A DNA stretch of 22,022 nt from CAZXMB01 sp964641715. GTDB lineage: Bacteria > Desulfobacterota > BSN033 > UBA1163. The translations under genes and the position numbers were made by a program. This document shows, in pieces, positions 7,097-14,854 of this stretch (positions are counted from its first letter, which is position 1; every line of letters begins with the position of its first letter). The DNA lies in assembly GCA_964641715.1 (NCBI GenBank), contig CAZXMB010000028.1, positions 1-22,022 of the forward strand. The letters run 5' to 3'. A model generated the notes under the pieces. It was given only the letters and a program-made list of their open reading frames with translations. It did not search any database and was not told where the DNA came from.

Positions 7097-7408
7097 CTAA
7101 GCCCTGATGGGTTTCTGTTTTAAGGATTTCAATTTTCGAAGAAAGAGGGCCGTTTTCAAAACCAGACAGAGAGTAAAACAGAGGATGAAGGAGAGTAGGG
7201 TCATCGGAAGATGAATCTCCTTTATCCCGGACAGGCCGTAAAAGATGAGGCTGAGCATCCCCAGCCGGATAATGAATCCGCCCAGTGCCAAGGCCACGGA
7301 AGTGACCTTCGAGACCATGGTTATTCTGGAGGAATAAAGAAGGGAGCCGAAAAAATCAAGAAGGGCCAATAAGATTCCGATCCCACTGCTTAGAACGAAT
7401 GGATTCAT
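7097..7408 (-). CDS. atpI: ATP synthase subunit I family membrane protein
   Basis: The 103-residue small membrane protein has about four hydrophobic helices and a basic tail (KLKSLKQKP). AtpI proteins help assemble the c ring. Identification rests mainly on position between atpZ and atpB and on topology, because the family is poorly conserved. The start chosen is ATG at 7408 (MNPFVLSS), one base after the atpZ stop, with AAGGA 5 nt upstream. A longer frame from 7435 would run into atpZ. The tight spacing implies translational coupling. Confidence 0.8.
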   Translation of the reverse strand: MNPFVLSSGIGILLALLDFFGSLLYSSRITMVSKVTSVALALGGFIIRLGMLSLIFYGLSGIKEIHLPMTLLSFILCFTLCLVLKTALFLRKLKSLKQKPIRA

Positions 7409-7409
7409 T

Positions 7410-7643
7410 TTAATCCTTTTTATTCTTCCATTCATGAAATAGTCGGAAGAGGTTTCTAAAACCGGCTGCTGATCCGAGAATGAAGCCGATAATCATCAGC
7501 CACGGTCTTGAGTTGAGGTAGCGATCCAAGAGATAACCACCTCCTGCCCCAATGAGGACTGAGACCAACATCTCCAGTCCGATGTTCCCATATCTAAGCA
7601 GATCCCTATCAAAAAATTTTGCGGGTTTTTGATTTTGTGGCAT
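7410..7643 (-). CDS. atpZ: AtpZ/AtpI-type F1Fo accessory protein
   Basis: The 77-residue protein has two membrane helices and the family pattern GYLLDRYLNSRPW followed by GFILGSAAGFRNLFR, matching the AtpZ/AtpI family found at the head of atp operons. It is proposed to work with AtpI as a Mg2+/Ca2+ transporter or assembly factor. Two starts are possible: ATG 7643 (used here) or ATG 7676 (11 residues longer). The predicted promoter -10 box at 7667-7672 overlaps the longer start, so I prefer 7643, although neither has a clear ribosome site. It is the first gene of the atp cluster. Confidence 0.85.
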   Translation of the reverse strand: MPQNQKPAKFFDRDLLRYGNIGLEMLVSVLIGAGGGYLLDRYLNSRPWLMIIGFILGSAAGFRNLFRLFHEWKNKKD

Positions 7644-7666
7644 GGGAAGGGGCACAAAATGTGAAT

Positions 7667-7695
7667 TTTCTAACATACAAAGTTAACATTGTCAA
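7667..7695 (-). promoter_or_regulatory. Sigma70-like promoter for the atp cluster
   Basis: On the minus strand TTGACA (7690-7695, perfect -35) is followed after exactly 17 nt by TAGAAA (7667-7672, four of six -10 matches). Transcription would begin near 7660, just ahead of atpZ. It lies between the bactofilin stop (7717) and atpZ, so it can drive the whole cluster independently of parAB. It was identified by eye. Confidence 0.55.
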
Positions 7696-7716
7696 TAATT
7701 TTTTAGTCTTTTGATT

Positions 7717-8151
7717 TCAAGCAGATAGAGGCTGATCCTCTTTATGGGGAAAGGGGAGAGGCCTTTCCTCCCGGTCTGGAGGGCTCTTCATTTGGCAATG
7801 CCCTTCGAGGACACCCCCTTCATTGACAATCAGGGTGGGGGTGAGGAGGTTCCCATGAAATTGGCCTGTGGAGTGAATCTCAGTTTTTTCGTGAACATGG
7901 ACCTCCCCTTCCACCTGGCCACTGATGATGATGGTGTTGACCCCGATCTTTCCTTTGACGATGGCGGACTCTGCAACGATGAGTGTTCCGCTATCAAAGA
8001 TCTCCCCTTCGAATTTACCTTCCAGGCGGAATACACCCTGAAAGGTCATCTTTCCTTCAAAGAGGCTTTCCTTTCCCAGGAAGGCACTGATCTCCTCATG
8101 TGTGGTCGAGGGCTTTGAATCCCCTTTTGTGAAGATAGATTTTCCAGACAT
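7717..8151 (-). CDS. Bactofilin (polymer-forming cytoskeletal protein)
   Basis: The 144-residue protein has the bactofilin (DUF583) core at about residues 22-118: repeated short beta-strands with alternating hydrophobics and regular Gly (FQGVFRLEGKFEGEIF, LIVAESAIVKGKIGV, IIISGQVEGEVHV, HSTGQFHGNLLTPTLIV). These form a beta-helix that polymerises without nucleotide. Flexible charged/proline tails flank it, as usual. It lies directly downstream of parAB. In Myxococcus, bactofilins organise ParABS components, so a related scaffolding role is plausible here. The start ATG at 8151 has AAAGGAG 6 nt upstream, and that ribosome site sits inside a small hairpin. Confidence 0.93.
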   Translation of the reverse strand: MSGKSIFTKGDSKPSTTHEEISAFLGKESLFEGKMTFQGVFRLEGKFEGEIFDSGTLIVAESAIVKGKIGVNTIIISGQVEGEVHVHEKTEIHSTGQFHGNLLTPTLIVNEGGVLEGHCQMKSPPDREERPLPFPHKEDQPLSA

Positions 8152-8157
8152 GAATAG

Positions 8158-8173
8158 CTCCTTTCCGAAGGAG
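8158..8173 (-). promoter_or_regulatory. Hairpin sequestering the bactofilin ribosome site
   Basis: On the minus strand CTCCTT-CGGA-AAGGAG forms a perfect 6-bp stem with a 4-nt loop, and its 3' arm is the Shine-Dalgarno sequence of the bactofilin gene. It could repress or temper translation. Confidence 0.45.
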
Positions 8174-8308
8174 AAATCCGAAGCACGAAATCCGAAATTC
8201 GAAACAAAAAATTAATATAAAGTTTTAGAAACTGGGTCATTCGAATTTTGGTATTGTTTCGGATTGGTCCGAAATGGACGCTTCGCCCGATATTTGGATT
8301 TCGAATTT
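8172..8308. repeat. Repeat-rich spacer between parB and bactofilin (TTCGAATTTCGGATTTC type)
   Basis: The spacer is built from variants of GAAATCCGAA, TTCGAATTT and their complements, with the left part (8172-8205) roughly inverted relative to the right part (8238-8308). It looks like a dispersed intergenic repeat. No reading frame or clear terminator was seen. Confidence 0.55.
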
Positions 8309-8309
8309 T

Positions 8310-9179
8310 TTATTTTCCCAAGATTGCCTCAACAATTCTCTCCAAATCTTCATGGGAGTAGTATTCGATCTCGATCTTCCCCCTTTTCCCTCTTGAAAGG
8401 ATGAGGACTTTGGTTCCCAGGTGACGTCTTAGTGAGTCCTGAAGCCCTGCGAGTTGGCTCTCCAGATCGCCTCTCTTCTTTTCCGGAGTTTTTCTTCTCG
8501 GTTTCTCTGACCATTTTTTTGACAGGGCTTCGGCTTCCCTCACGGAGAGACCTTTTTGGATGATGAGGGCACAGAGCTCTTTCTGCTTCTCTTTGGTTTC
8601 AAGGCTGAGAATGGCCCTGGCATGTCCGGGGGTGATGCGATTCTGAAGAAGGTGGTTTCTTATTTCTGAGGGAAGTTTCAGAAGACGAAGGACATTGGTG
8701 ATCGTGGTGCGGTCCTTTCCGATTCGTGCACTCAATTCCTCATGGCTGATGTTGAACTCTTCGATCAAACGTTTGTAGGCCTCTGCCTCCTCAATCGGGT
8801 TGAGATCCTCCCTCTGGAGATTTTCGATCAGTGAGATCTCGAGGGCGGCCCGTCCCTCCACTTCCTTGATAACGATGGGGACCTCCTTCAGGCCTGCCTT
8901 CTGAGCAGCCCGCCATCGCCTTTCTCCAACAATAAGTTCATAGCCCTCCTCAAGTCTCCTTACGATCAGAGGCTCGAGGATTCCCTGCTCTTTGATCGAA
9001 TCGGCCAGTTCCCGGAGCCTCGATTCGTCAAAATGCTTCCGGGGTTGATTCCGGTTGGGATGAATCTCTTCGATTCCGCAATAGAGGAGGTTCTTTCCTT
9101 CTGCCAGTCCAAATTCCGGGATGAGCGCTCCCAGGCCTTTTCCCAATGCAACTCTTTTAGGTGTCATTTTGGTTTCCAT
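8310..9179 (-). CDS. parB: ParB/Spo0J chromosome-partitioning protein
   Basis: The 289-residue parS-binding CTPase clamp acts in chromosome segregation. The N-terminal LGKGLGALIP (12-21) is the typical ParA-contacting leader. The CTP-binding domain has NRNQPRKHF (43-50), GERRWRA (85-91) and ENLQREDLNPIEEA (119-132). The helix-turn-helix lies at about 145-170 (HEELSARIGKDRTTITNVLR), and the C-terminal dimer domain at about 235-289. The start at ATG 9179 overlaps the parA 3' end by 23 nt; an in-frame ATG at 9167 is an alternative. I saw no parS palindrome in this window. Confidence 0.97.
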   Translation of the reverse strand: METKMTPKRVALGKGLGALIPEFGLAEGKNLLYCGIEEIHPNRNQPRKHFDESRLRELADSIKEQGILEPLIVRRLEEGYELIVGERRWRAAQKAGLKEVPIVIKEVEGRAALEISLIENLQREDLNPIEEAEAYKRLIEEFNISHEELSARIGKDRTTITNVLRLLKLPSEIRNHLLQNRITPGHARAILSLETKEKQKELCALIIQKGLSVREAEALSKKWSEKPRRKTPEKKRGDLESQLAGLQDSLRRHLGTKVLILSRGKRGKIEIEYYSHEDLERIVEAILGK

Positions 9180-9933
9180 TGGCCATCAATTCCTGGGCCA
9201 GATTGAGATAACTTTCCGCCCCCTTGGAGTGGATATCATAGAGGAGGATAGGCATGCCATGACTGGGGGCTTCGCTCAGCCGGACATTCCGCGGGATCAC
9301 AGTCTTAAAAACCTTATCTTTAAAATGGCTCCTCACCTCTTGGGCCACCTGATGGGAGAGGTTGTTGCGGATGTCAAACATCGTCAGAAGGATTCCTTCA
9401 ATCTCCAGCCTCGGATTGAGGGCCTGTTTAATCAGACGGATGGTTTTGAGAAGCTGTCCCAGACCCTCCAGGGCATAATATTCGCATTGAAGAGGAATGA
9501 GGACGCTATGGGCGGCGGTCAGGGAATTGATGGTCAGAAGCCCCAGAGAAGGGGGGCAGTCAATGAAGATATAGTCGTAGTCTGCCTCCACCTCTTTGAT
9601 CAGTCGGTCCAATCTCTTTTCGCGATCCCTCTCCTGAATCAGTTCCACCTCGGCACCAATCAGGTCGGTATTCGAAACGACTACCTCCAGGCAGGGCAGA
9701 GTGGTTTTCTGAATCATTTCTCGAAGCCCGGAGCCTCGGAGCAGGGCCTGATAAATGGTCCCATTAAGATTCTCTTTGCTCAGGCCTAAGCCGCTTGTTG
9801 AATTTCCCTGAGGATCAATATCAATGAGAAGAATCTTCTTTTCCGCGGCGGCCATAGAGGCGGAAAGATTCACGGCCGTGGTGGTCTTTCCCACCCCTCC
9901 TTTTTGGTTGGCAATGCAGATCACTCGCCCCAC
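9157..9933 (-). CDS. parA: ParA/Soj chromosome-partitioning ATPase
   Basis: The 258-residue deviant-Walker ATPase moves ParB-parS complexes. ICIANQKGGVGKTTTAVNL carries the deviant Walker A KGGVGKTT (11-18), DIDPQGNSTSGLG begins at about residue 38, and FIDCPPSLGLLTINSL is the Walker B region. The start chosen is GTG at 9933, which gives the usual GRVICIANQKGG N-terminus, with AGGA 8 nt upstream. The longer frame to 9987 would need a TTG and would add residues encoded by an intergenic TGGAAT repeat. It overlaps parB, implying coupling, and lies 127 bp downstream of rsmG. Confidence 0.96.
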   Translation of the reverse strand: MGRVICIANQKGGVGKTTTAVNLSASMAAAEKKILLIDIDPQGNSTSGLGLSKENLNGTIYQALLRGSGLREMIQKTTLPCLEVVVSNTDLIGAEVELIQERDREKRLDRLIKEVEADYDYIFIDCPPSLGLLTINSLTAAHSVLIPLQCEYYALEGLGQLLKTIRLIKQALNPRLEIEGILLTMFDIRNNLSHQVAQEVRSHFKDKVFKTVIPRNVRLSEAPSHGMPILLYDIHSKGAESYLNLAQELMANGNQNDT

Positions 9934-9954
9934 AGCAGAAATCCTGAGGAAAAA

Positions 9955-9982
9955 TGGAACACTGAAGTAATGGAATAATGGG
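9955..9982. repeat. Single-arm TGGAATNN array upstream of parA
   Basis: Three 8-bp units (TGGAACAC, TGAAGTAA, TGGAATAA) followed by TGGG match one arm of the atp-operon repeats. No inverted partner arm was seen. Confidence 0.5.
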
Positions 9983-10060
9983 TACAATACAATAATCTCA
10001 CTTCATCCCCTTATCCCGATTTCCTAAGAGTGAGCAAACCAACATCTTTATAGCATAAAC

Positions 10061-10726
10061 TCATCTCTTTTCAAAGAGGAGAATCGTTCTTCTGATCGAA
10101 CTGAACGGGAGGGAGAGATGAACCATCTTTTCCAGACGGCAGGGGACCTCCTCCAATCGGGAGAGGTAGCGGAGTTCTTCATCTGTCAACTCCCCCTTCA
10201 TTGCAATAATGACCCCGCCTTTCTTCACGGAAGGGAAAGCGAGGGGGAGAAAGGCCTGAAGCCTGGAAAAGGCCCTCGAGATGACCCCATCGTATGACCC
10301 CCGGAGAGGTTCGAGGATTCCCTTCTCCTGAATGCGGCCATGGATGGCCTCGATCCCTTTGAGCCCGAGGGTCCTGATGATATGCCTCTGGAAGTCAACC
10401 TTTTTTTGAACGGAGTCAATCAGAGTGACCTTCAGAGAGGATTGAACGATTTTCAAGGGGATTCCGGGAAAGCCACCACCCGAACCCATGTCCAGAAGGG
10501 AGGAGATTCCCGTGAGATGAGGGAAGGCTGACAGGGAATCGATAAAATGCTTTAAGACGATTCCCCTCTCCGATCGAATAGCCGTGAGGTTGATCTTCTG
10601 ATTCCATTTGAGGAGTTCCCGAAGATAGAGGTCGAATGCCTCTATGGCTTTTTCTTCCAATTCAATCCCAAAATTTAATACCCCCCTGACGAGAAGTTCT
10701 CTGTTCTCCCCCTCCATGGAAGACAC
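10061..10726 (-). CDS. rsmG: 16S rRNA (guanine527-N7)-methyltransferase
   Basis: RsmG (GidB) uses SAM to methylate G527 of 16S rRNA. The 221-residue protein has NQKINLTAI (42-50), the HFIDSL motif (60-65), the SAM-binding LLDMGSGGGFPGIPLKI (77-93), and the later ISRAFSRLQAFL segment. The length is standard. The start is either GTG at 10726 (used) or ATG at 10717; neither has a strong ribosome site, and the choice changes only three residues. It is the first gene of the leftward rsmG-parA-parB-bactofilin set and is divergent from the DUF4197 gene. Confidence 0.95.
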   Translation of the reverse strand: MSSMEGENRELLVRGVLNFGIELEEKAIEAFDLYLRELLKWNQKINLTAIRSERGIVLKHFIDSLSAFPHLTGISSLLDMGSGGGFPGIPLKIVQSSLKVTLIDSVQKKVDFQRHIIRTLGLKGIEAIHGRIQEKGILEPLRGSYDGVISRAFSRLQAFLPLAFPSVKKGGVIIAMKGELTDEELRYLSRLEEVPCRLEKMVHLSLPFSSIRRTILLFEKR

Positions 10727-10769
10727 TCATATCATAAATCTCCCTTCTTGGCTATCCCATGTATTTTTA

Positions 10770-10798
10770 TTGAATTTTTTGTGAAAGAGGGGTAAATT
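10770..10798 (+). promoter_or_regulatory. Possible promoter for the DUF4197 gene
   Basis: TTGAAT (10770-10775) and TAAATT (10793-10798) are separated by 17 nt, each with four of six consensus matches, in an AT-rich divergent spacer. It would start transcription about 35 nt before the ATG. Confidence 0.4.
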
Positions 10799-10818
10799 TT
10801 TAAAACAAAAACAGCGCT

Positions 10819-10833
10819 TCCTTTCGAAAGGAG
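10819..10833 (+). promoter_or_regulatory. Palindrome overlapping the DUF4197 ribosome site
   Basis: TCCTTTCGAAAGGA (10819-10832) is a perfect 14-bp palindrome whose right half is the AAAGGAG Shine-Dalgarno sequence. As RNA it can form UCCUU-UCGA-AAGGA; as DNA it could be an operator. It resembles the hairpin at the bactofilin gene. Confidence 0.4.
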
Positions 10834-10840
10834 TCCATCC

Positions 10841-11554
10841 ATGATCGTTCGAATCATTTCAATCGTCATTATTGCACTGTTGATATCCCAACCCGTCTCG
10901 GCCCAGTTCGATCGGCTATTGAAAGGGTTGGGACTGGGCGGGCAAAAAGAACTCAGCGATGCGAAAATCGGGGAAGGGTTGAAAGAGGCCCTTAAGGTGG
11001 GTACGGAGAACACGGTTCTTTTAACCGGAAAGAATGACGGATTCTTTCTCAACAGGGTAATCAAAATCCTGATGCCAGAGAAACTCCGGACCCTTGAGAA
11101 AGGGTTGAGGGCTGTGGGTTATGGCCCGCAGGTGGACGAGTTCGTTCTGAGCATGAACCGCGCTGCCGAAAGGGCTGCTCCCTTTGCCAAAAAGATCTTC
11201 TGGGATGCCATCGGGGAGATGACTTTCGAAGATGTGAGGAAAATATTTTCAGGCCATGAGACAGCGGCCACCGACTATTTTAAGGGAAAGACTTCAGACC
11301 AGTTGACGATGGTGTTCAAGCCAATCGTCGATAGAGCGATGAGCGAAGTTGGCGTTACCCGTCGATACAAGGATCTGGTCGGACGTTATGAGACCCTCCC
11401 GTTTGTTAAGACAGAAGCCTTCGACCTCGACCGCTATGTTGTCATGAAGGCGCTCGATGGATTGTTTCATGTGCTCGGCGAGGAGGAGAAGAAGATTCGC
11501 ACTAACCCGGCAGCCCGGGTTACCGATCTGCTTAAAGAGGTGTTTGGCAAATAG
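10841..11554 (+). CDS. Exported DUF4197 family protein
   Basis: The 237-residue protein has an N-terminal signal peptide (hydrophobic 5-16, likely cleavage after QPVSA at about residue 21). The rest fits DUF4197: IGEGLKEALKVGTENTV, DGFFLN, MNRAAERAAPFAKKIFWDAI, a MTFEDVRKIFSGHETAATDYF segment, and FKPIVDRAMSEVGV. It is predicted to be soluble and helical in the periplasm. The molecular function of the family is not established. The ATG follows AAAGGAG by 7 nt. It begins a rightward run of envelope genes, 77 bp before the AsmA gene, and may be co-transcribed with it. Confidence 0.88.
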   Translation: MIVRIISIVIIALLISQPVSAQFDRLLKGLGLGGQKELSDAKIGEGLKEALKVGTENTVLLTGKNDGFFLNRVIKILMPEKLRTLEKGLRAVGYGPQVDEFVLSMNRAAERAAPFAKKIFWDAIGEMTFEDVRKIFSGHETAATDYFKGKTSDQLTMVFKPIVDRAMSEVGVTRRYKDLVGRYETLPFVKTEAFDLDRYVVMKALDGLFHVLGEEEKKIRTNPAARVTDLLKEVFGK

Positions 11555-11631
11555 AAAAAAGGCGACCGATTTCTTACAAAACATTGTCCTGATCATCCGG
11601 TTACGGTGAGGTTTCAAAAAGGAGGGAAGCC

Positions 11632-13215
11632 ATGAGAAGATGGATCATAAGAGGGATCATTATCCTCGGAATATTTCTCCTGCTGTTCATCGGGCTCAAT
11701 ATTTTCATCAAAAGCTACCTTTCCGGAGAGAGGCTGAAGGCCATGATCCTGCCCAGAGCCGAAGCTTTGATGGGAAGGAAAGTCAACCTTGAGGAGATAC
11801 ATGTTTCCTTCTTCAGGGGAGTGGTGGCCAAAGGGTTGAGCATCAAAGAGATGGACGGTCAGAGGGATTTCCTCAAGATGAAGGAGTTCGTTCTCAATTA
11901 CCGCCTTTTACCACTTCTCAAGAAAGAGTTTGTGATCAGCAAGATCGAATTGATTTCTCCTTTTGTAATGATCGTGAAGGACCGGCAGGGAAGGTATAAC
12001 TTCAGCAGCATAGTCGAGAGGACATCCCAGAAGCCTTCCGGACCCCCTGCGCCTGTAAGCCAGGGCTTTCCCCTTTCGATCGTCACAGACAGGTTATTCA
12101 TCCAAAACGGGCAGTTTAAGTTTAGCGATGAGGGAAAAACATTGCCTGACGTTTCTGCCGTCTTCGATATGGAGGTCACGGGTTCGGTCGGGCAGGGCGG
12201 AACTCCACGGATGAAATCCGGCCAGATCACGATAAAGGAAATTAAAGTCCTTTTAAGAGGAGCTGAAATCCGAGCCACCGGGAAGATCGAAATGGATGAA
12301 CAAACCCTTCGGGCCAACCTGAAGACCTTACTCGGAAAGGACAGCCTTGACCTTGCGGCAACGGTCAAAGATTATCTCAAGACGCCTGAGGTATCGGCTA
12401 ACCTCTATTCAAAAGAATTGGATCTCGAAAAATGGATGGGCATCGGAGGCCAGGAGAAAGCGCCTAAAAAAGCTGTTTCAAAAGAATCGGCCCCTCCGAA
12501 AGAGAAGCTTATCAAGCCGGCTGAACGTGGAACAGACCTGAAATTGAAAGCCGCCGGAGCCGTGAAGGTGGATGTAGCGAAATATCAGGGGTATACCATC
12601 AAAGGTCTGAGCATGAATTATCAGTATGTCAATGGGATTGTTAAAATAGAGCCTCTCGGGCTGAAATTTTCCGGAGGGGATGTTTATAAAACCGAAGGGA
12701 ATTTAGGTGGAAAACTTCAGCTGGCCAGCGCCAGGCCACAGGAGACCCTGAGGGGAGATGCAGATTTAAAACTGGGCAAAGGGGTGATCAAAGATTCAAA
12801 GATTTTTAATGCCATTTCATCTCTCACAGGCCTTCGGGCTTTGAAGGAGCCGGTTGTGGAGGAAGGATCCTTCCATTTCGACATCAAAGAGGAGAAGGTC
12901 TTTTTGGAGGGGTTTATACGTTCGGCCCTTTTCAGGATTACCCCCAAAGGATATTTAGAGTTTAACCAGAAACTGGACATTCCTACCGAGCTTAAAATTT
13001 CACCTGAACTAAGTAAAAACATTTCAAGGGAGTTGACTAAGTGGAAGTTTATGACGGATGATCAGGGATGGATGATCTTCCCCCTTAAAGTAAAAGGAAC
13101 GACAGAAAAACCCGATGTCAGCATCGATTCAGAGAAATTGGTCAGACAGATCGTACCTGATTTGACCAGAGAGATTGAAAAGAGGCTGTTTCAGAAAAAA
13201 AGGTCATCGAAATAG
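11632..13215 (+). CDS. AsmA family inner-membrane-anchored protein
   Basis: The 527-residue protein has one N-terminal membrane helix (about 7-27) and a long periplasmic part. The N-terminal AsmA region shows LMGRKVNLEEIHVSFFRGVV and YNFSSIV. A Pro/Lys/Ala-rich linker lies near 265-300. The C-terminal AsmA_2-like region includes LRGDADLKLGKGVIKDSKIF, ISSLTGLRAL and a final KGTTEKPDVSID. AsmA-type proteins are thought to form periplasm-spanning lipid bridges that supply phospholipid to the outer membrane; this member's own role is inferred. The ATG follows AAGGAGGGAAGCC. Its neighbour is a decayed DUF748 gene of the same broad superfamily. Confidence 0.88.
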   Translation: MRRWIIRGIIILGIFLLLFIGLNIFIKSYLSGERLKAMILPRAEALMGRKVNLEEIHVSFFRGVVAKGLSIKEMDGQRDFLKMKEFVLNYRLLPLLKKEFVISKIELISPFVMIVKDRQGRYNFSSIVERTSQKPSGPPAPVSQGFPLSIVTDRLFIQNGQFKFSDEGKTLPDVSAVFDMEVTGSVGQGGTPRMKSGQITIKEIKVLLRGAEIRATGKIEMDEQTLRANLKTLLGKDSLDLAATVKDYLKTPEVSANLYSKELDLEKWMGIGGQEKAPKKAVSKESAPPKEKLIKPAERGTDLKLKAAGAVKVDVAKYQGYTIKGLSMNYQYVNGIVKIEPLGLKFSGGDVYKTEGNLGGKLQLASARPQETLRGDADLKLGKGVIKDSKIFNAISSLTGLRALKEPVVEEGSFHFDIKEEKVFLEGFIRSALFRITPKGYLEFNQKLDIPTELKISPELSKNISRELTKWKFMTDDQGWMIFPLKVKGTTEKPDVSIDSEKLVRQIVPDLTREIEKRLFQKKRSSK

Positions 13216-13325
13216 GCAAGACAGGGGAGGGGTCCAGTAGGTTCAATTTTCTGATATCGGGCCTGGAGTGGAAATGAAAAGAAAAATTACTCTACTGACC
13301 TATCGATAAGGGGGGTGATCATGCC

Positions 13326-14824
13326 GTGAACAAATTAATCCAGACCTATCAAAATAAACTAAGGCGGCATCTTAAATGGATACTCATCGGTATTGTCGTG
13401 TTCTTTCTATTTTTTACCCTCATTGGTTTTTTTGCCCTTCCTCCTGTCTTAAAATTTATTTTGGTCAACAAACTTTCGGAAAACCTTCTTCGCGAAGTGA
13501 CGATCACCCAGATTAAGGTCAATCCTTACGTCCTTTCTCTAACGGTAAGAGGCCTTTTAGTGAAAGAACGGGGGAGCCCAGAAACTTTTATCTCATGTGA
13601 GGAAATCTTCCTAAATCTACAGAGCCTCTCTGCTCTTAAGATGGCTCTCGTCCTTTAGGATTTAACATTAAAAGGAGAAACCATCTCAACGGGTAAAAAT
13701 AGTAAGGGGAGAATCAATCTATCCCTTCTGTTAAATGAGAAAGGAACGATATCCACAGCGGGAACCATCGGAATCGATCCATTAACAGCGGATTTGAAGT
13801 TGCAGCTGAAAGGCATTGAGATCACTCCTTTCCAATCTTATTTTACAGATAACTATTTATCGATTTAAAGGCCAGATTGAAAGATTTAGACCTTAGTCCT
13901 GCCACTCCCTATTCTGGGAAATATGCAGGCTATACCATTGAGAAAGGTAAACTCTCCTTCGATTTAAAATATCTCATTGTGAAGAGGAAGCTTGATTCTC
14001 AAAATCAAATTTTCATCGATCAGTTTACCTTTGGTGATAAAGTAGAAAGCCCTGATGCAACCAAGTTACCTGTAAAACTGGCTATCGCCCTTCTCAAAGA
14101 CAGGAAGGGAGAAATAAAACTGGACCTTCCTGTCACAGGAAGTCTGGATGACCCAAAATTTAGTGTTTGGAGGGTGATATTAAAAATCATCGTTAACCTG
14201 ATCTCGAAGGCTGCCACTTCTCCTTTTTCACTTCTTGGCGCAGTGTTAGGTGGAGGGGAAGAATTGAGTTTTGTAGAATTTGATTTCGGGAGCACCACCA
14301 TTATGGAGGCGAATGCCAAAAAACTCCAAATCATCACTAAGGCTCTCCATGATCGACCATCCCTCAAAATGGATATTGAAGGCCATGTGGATATGGAGAA
14401 GGACAGGGAGGGGTTGAAACAATATCTCTTTCAAAGGAAGGTGAAGGCACAGAAATTAAAAGAAATGGTGAGAAAGGGGCAGCCTGCCGCTTCGGTGGAT
14501 GAGATTAAAATCGAACCTGCCGAATACGGAAAGTATCTGAAGATGGCTTATAAAGAGGAGAAGTTCCCCAAGCCCAAAAATGTGATTGGGATGGCGAAGG
14601 ATTTACCTGTCCCGGAGATGGAGAAATTGATACTCACCCATACGGAGGTCAAGGAGGGAGACCTAAGAACCCTTGCTTCTCAACGGGCGATGAAGGTGAA
14701 AGATTTTATCCAAAAATCCGGACAGGTTGAACCGGAAAAAATATTTATCCTTGAACCAAAATCCCTTTCCCCTGAAAAGAAGGAGAAAGTCAAAGACAGC
14801 CGTGTTGATTTTAAATTGAAATAA
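13326..14824 (+). pseudogene. Decayed DUF748 (AsmA-like) gene
   Basis: Three lesions are visible. The first 110 codons (GTG 13326; membrane helix at about 18-40; then VTITQIKVNPYVLSLTVRGL) end at TAG 13656-13658. The same frame then continues as DLTLKGETIS and GTIGIDPLTADLKLQLKGIE to a TAA at 13866-13868. The frame then shifts and the C-terminal part runs intact from about 13862 to 14824 (KDLDLSPATPYSGKYAGYTI, KLPVKLAIALLKDRKGEIKL, LPVTGSLDDPKFSVW, GGGEEL). DUF748 proteins are usually around 1000 residues or more, while only about 500 codons remain, so central segments have been deleted. The C-terminal frame has no clear ribosome site. It is probably non-functional, though translation of the C-terminal piece cannot be excluded. 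Confidence 0.85.
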
Positions 14825-14854
14825 AAGTCTCCATTTGGAAAGGAGGGACCTTCG

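Noticed and set aside
9121..9789. Plus-strand 222-codon frame opposite parA/parB
   Set aside because: Antisense to conserved ParA coding sequence, with no ribosome site or recognisable motif.
9934..9987. N-terminal extension of ParA
   Set aside because: It starts at TTG and is encoded by a TGGAATNN repeat; GTG 9933 gives the conserved N-terminus.
10708..10730. ATG at 10730 as a leader peptide start before rsmG
   Set aside because: It opens only a 22-codon frame with no recognisable regulatory feature; it is likely chance.
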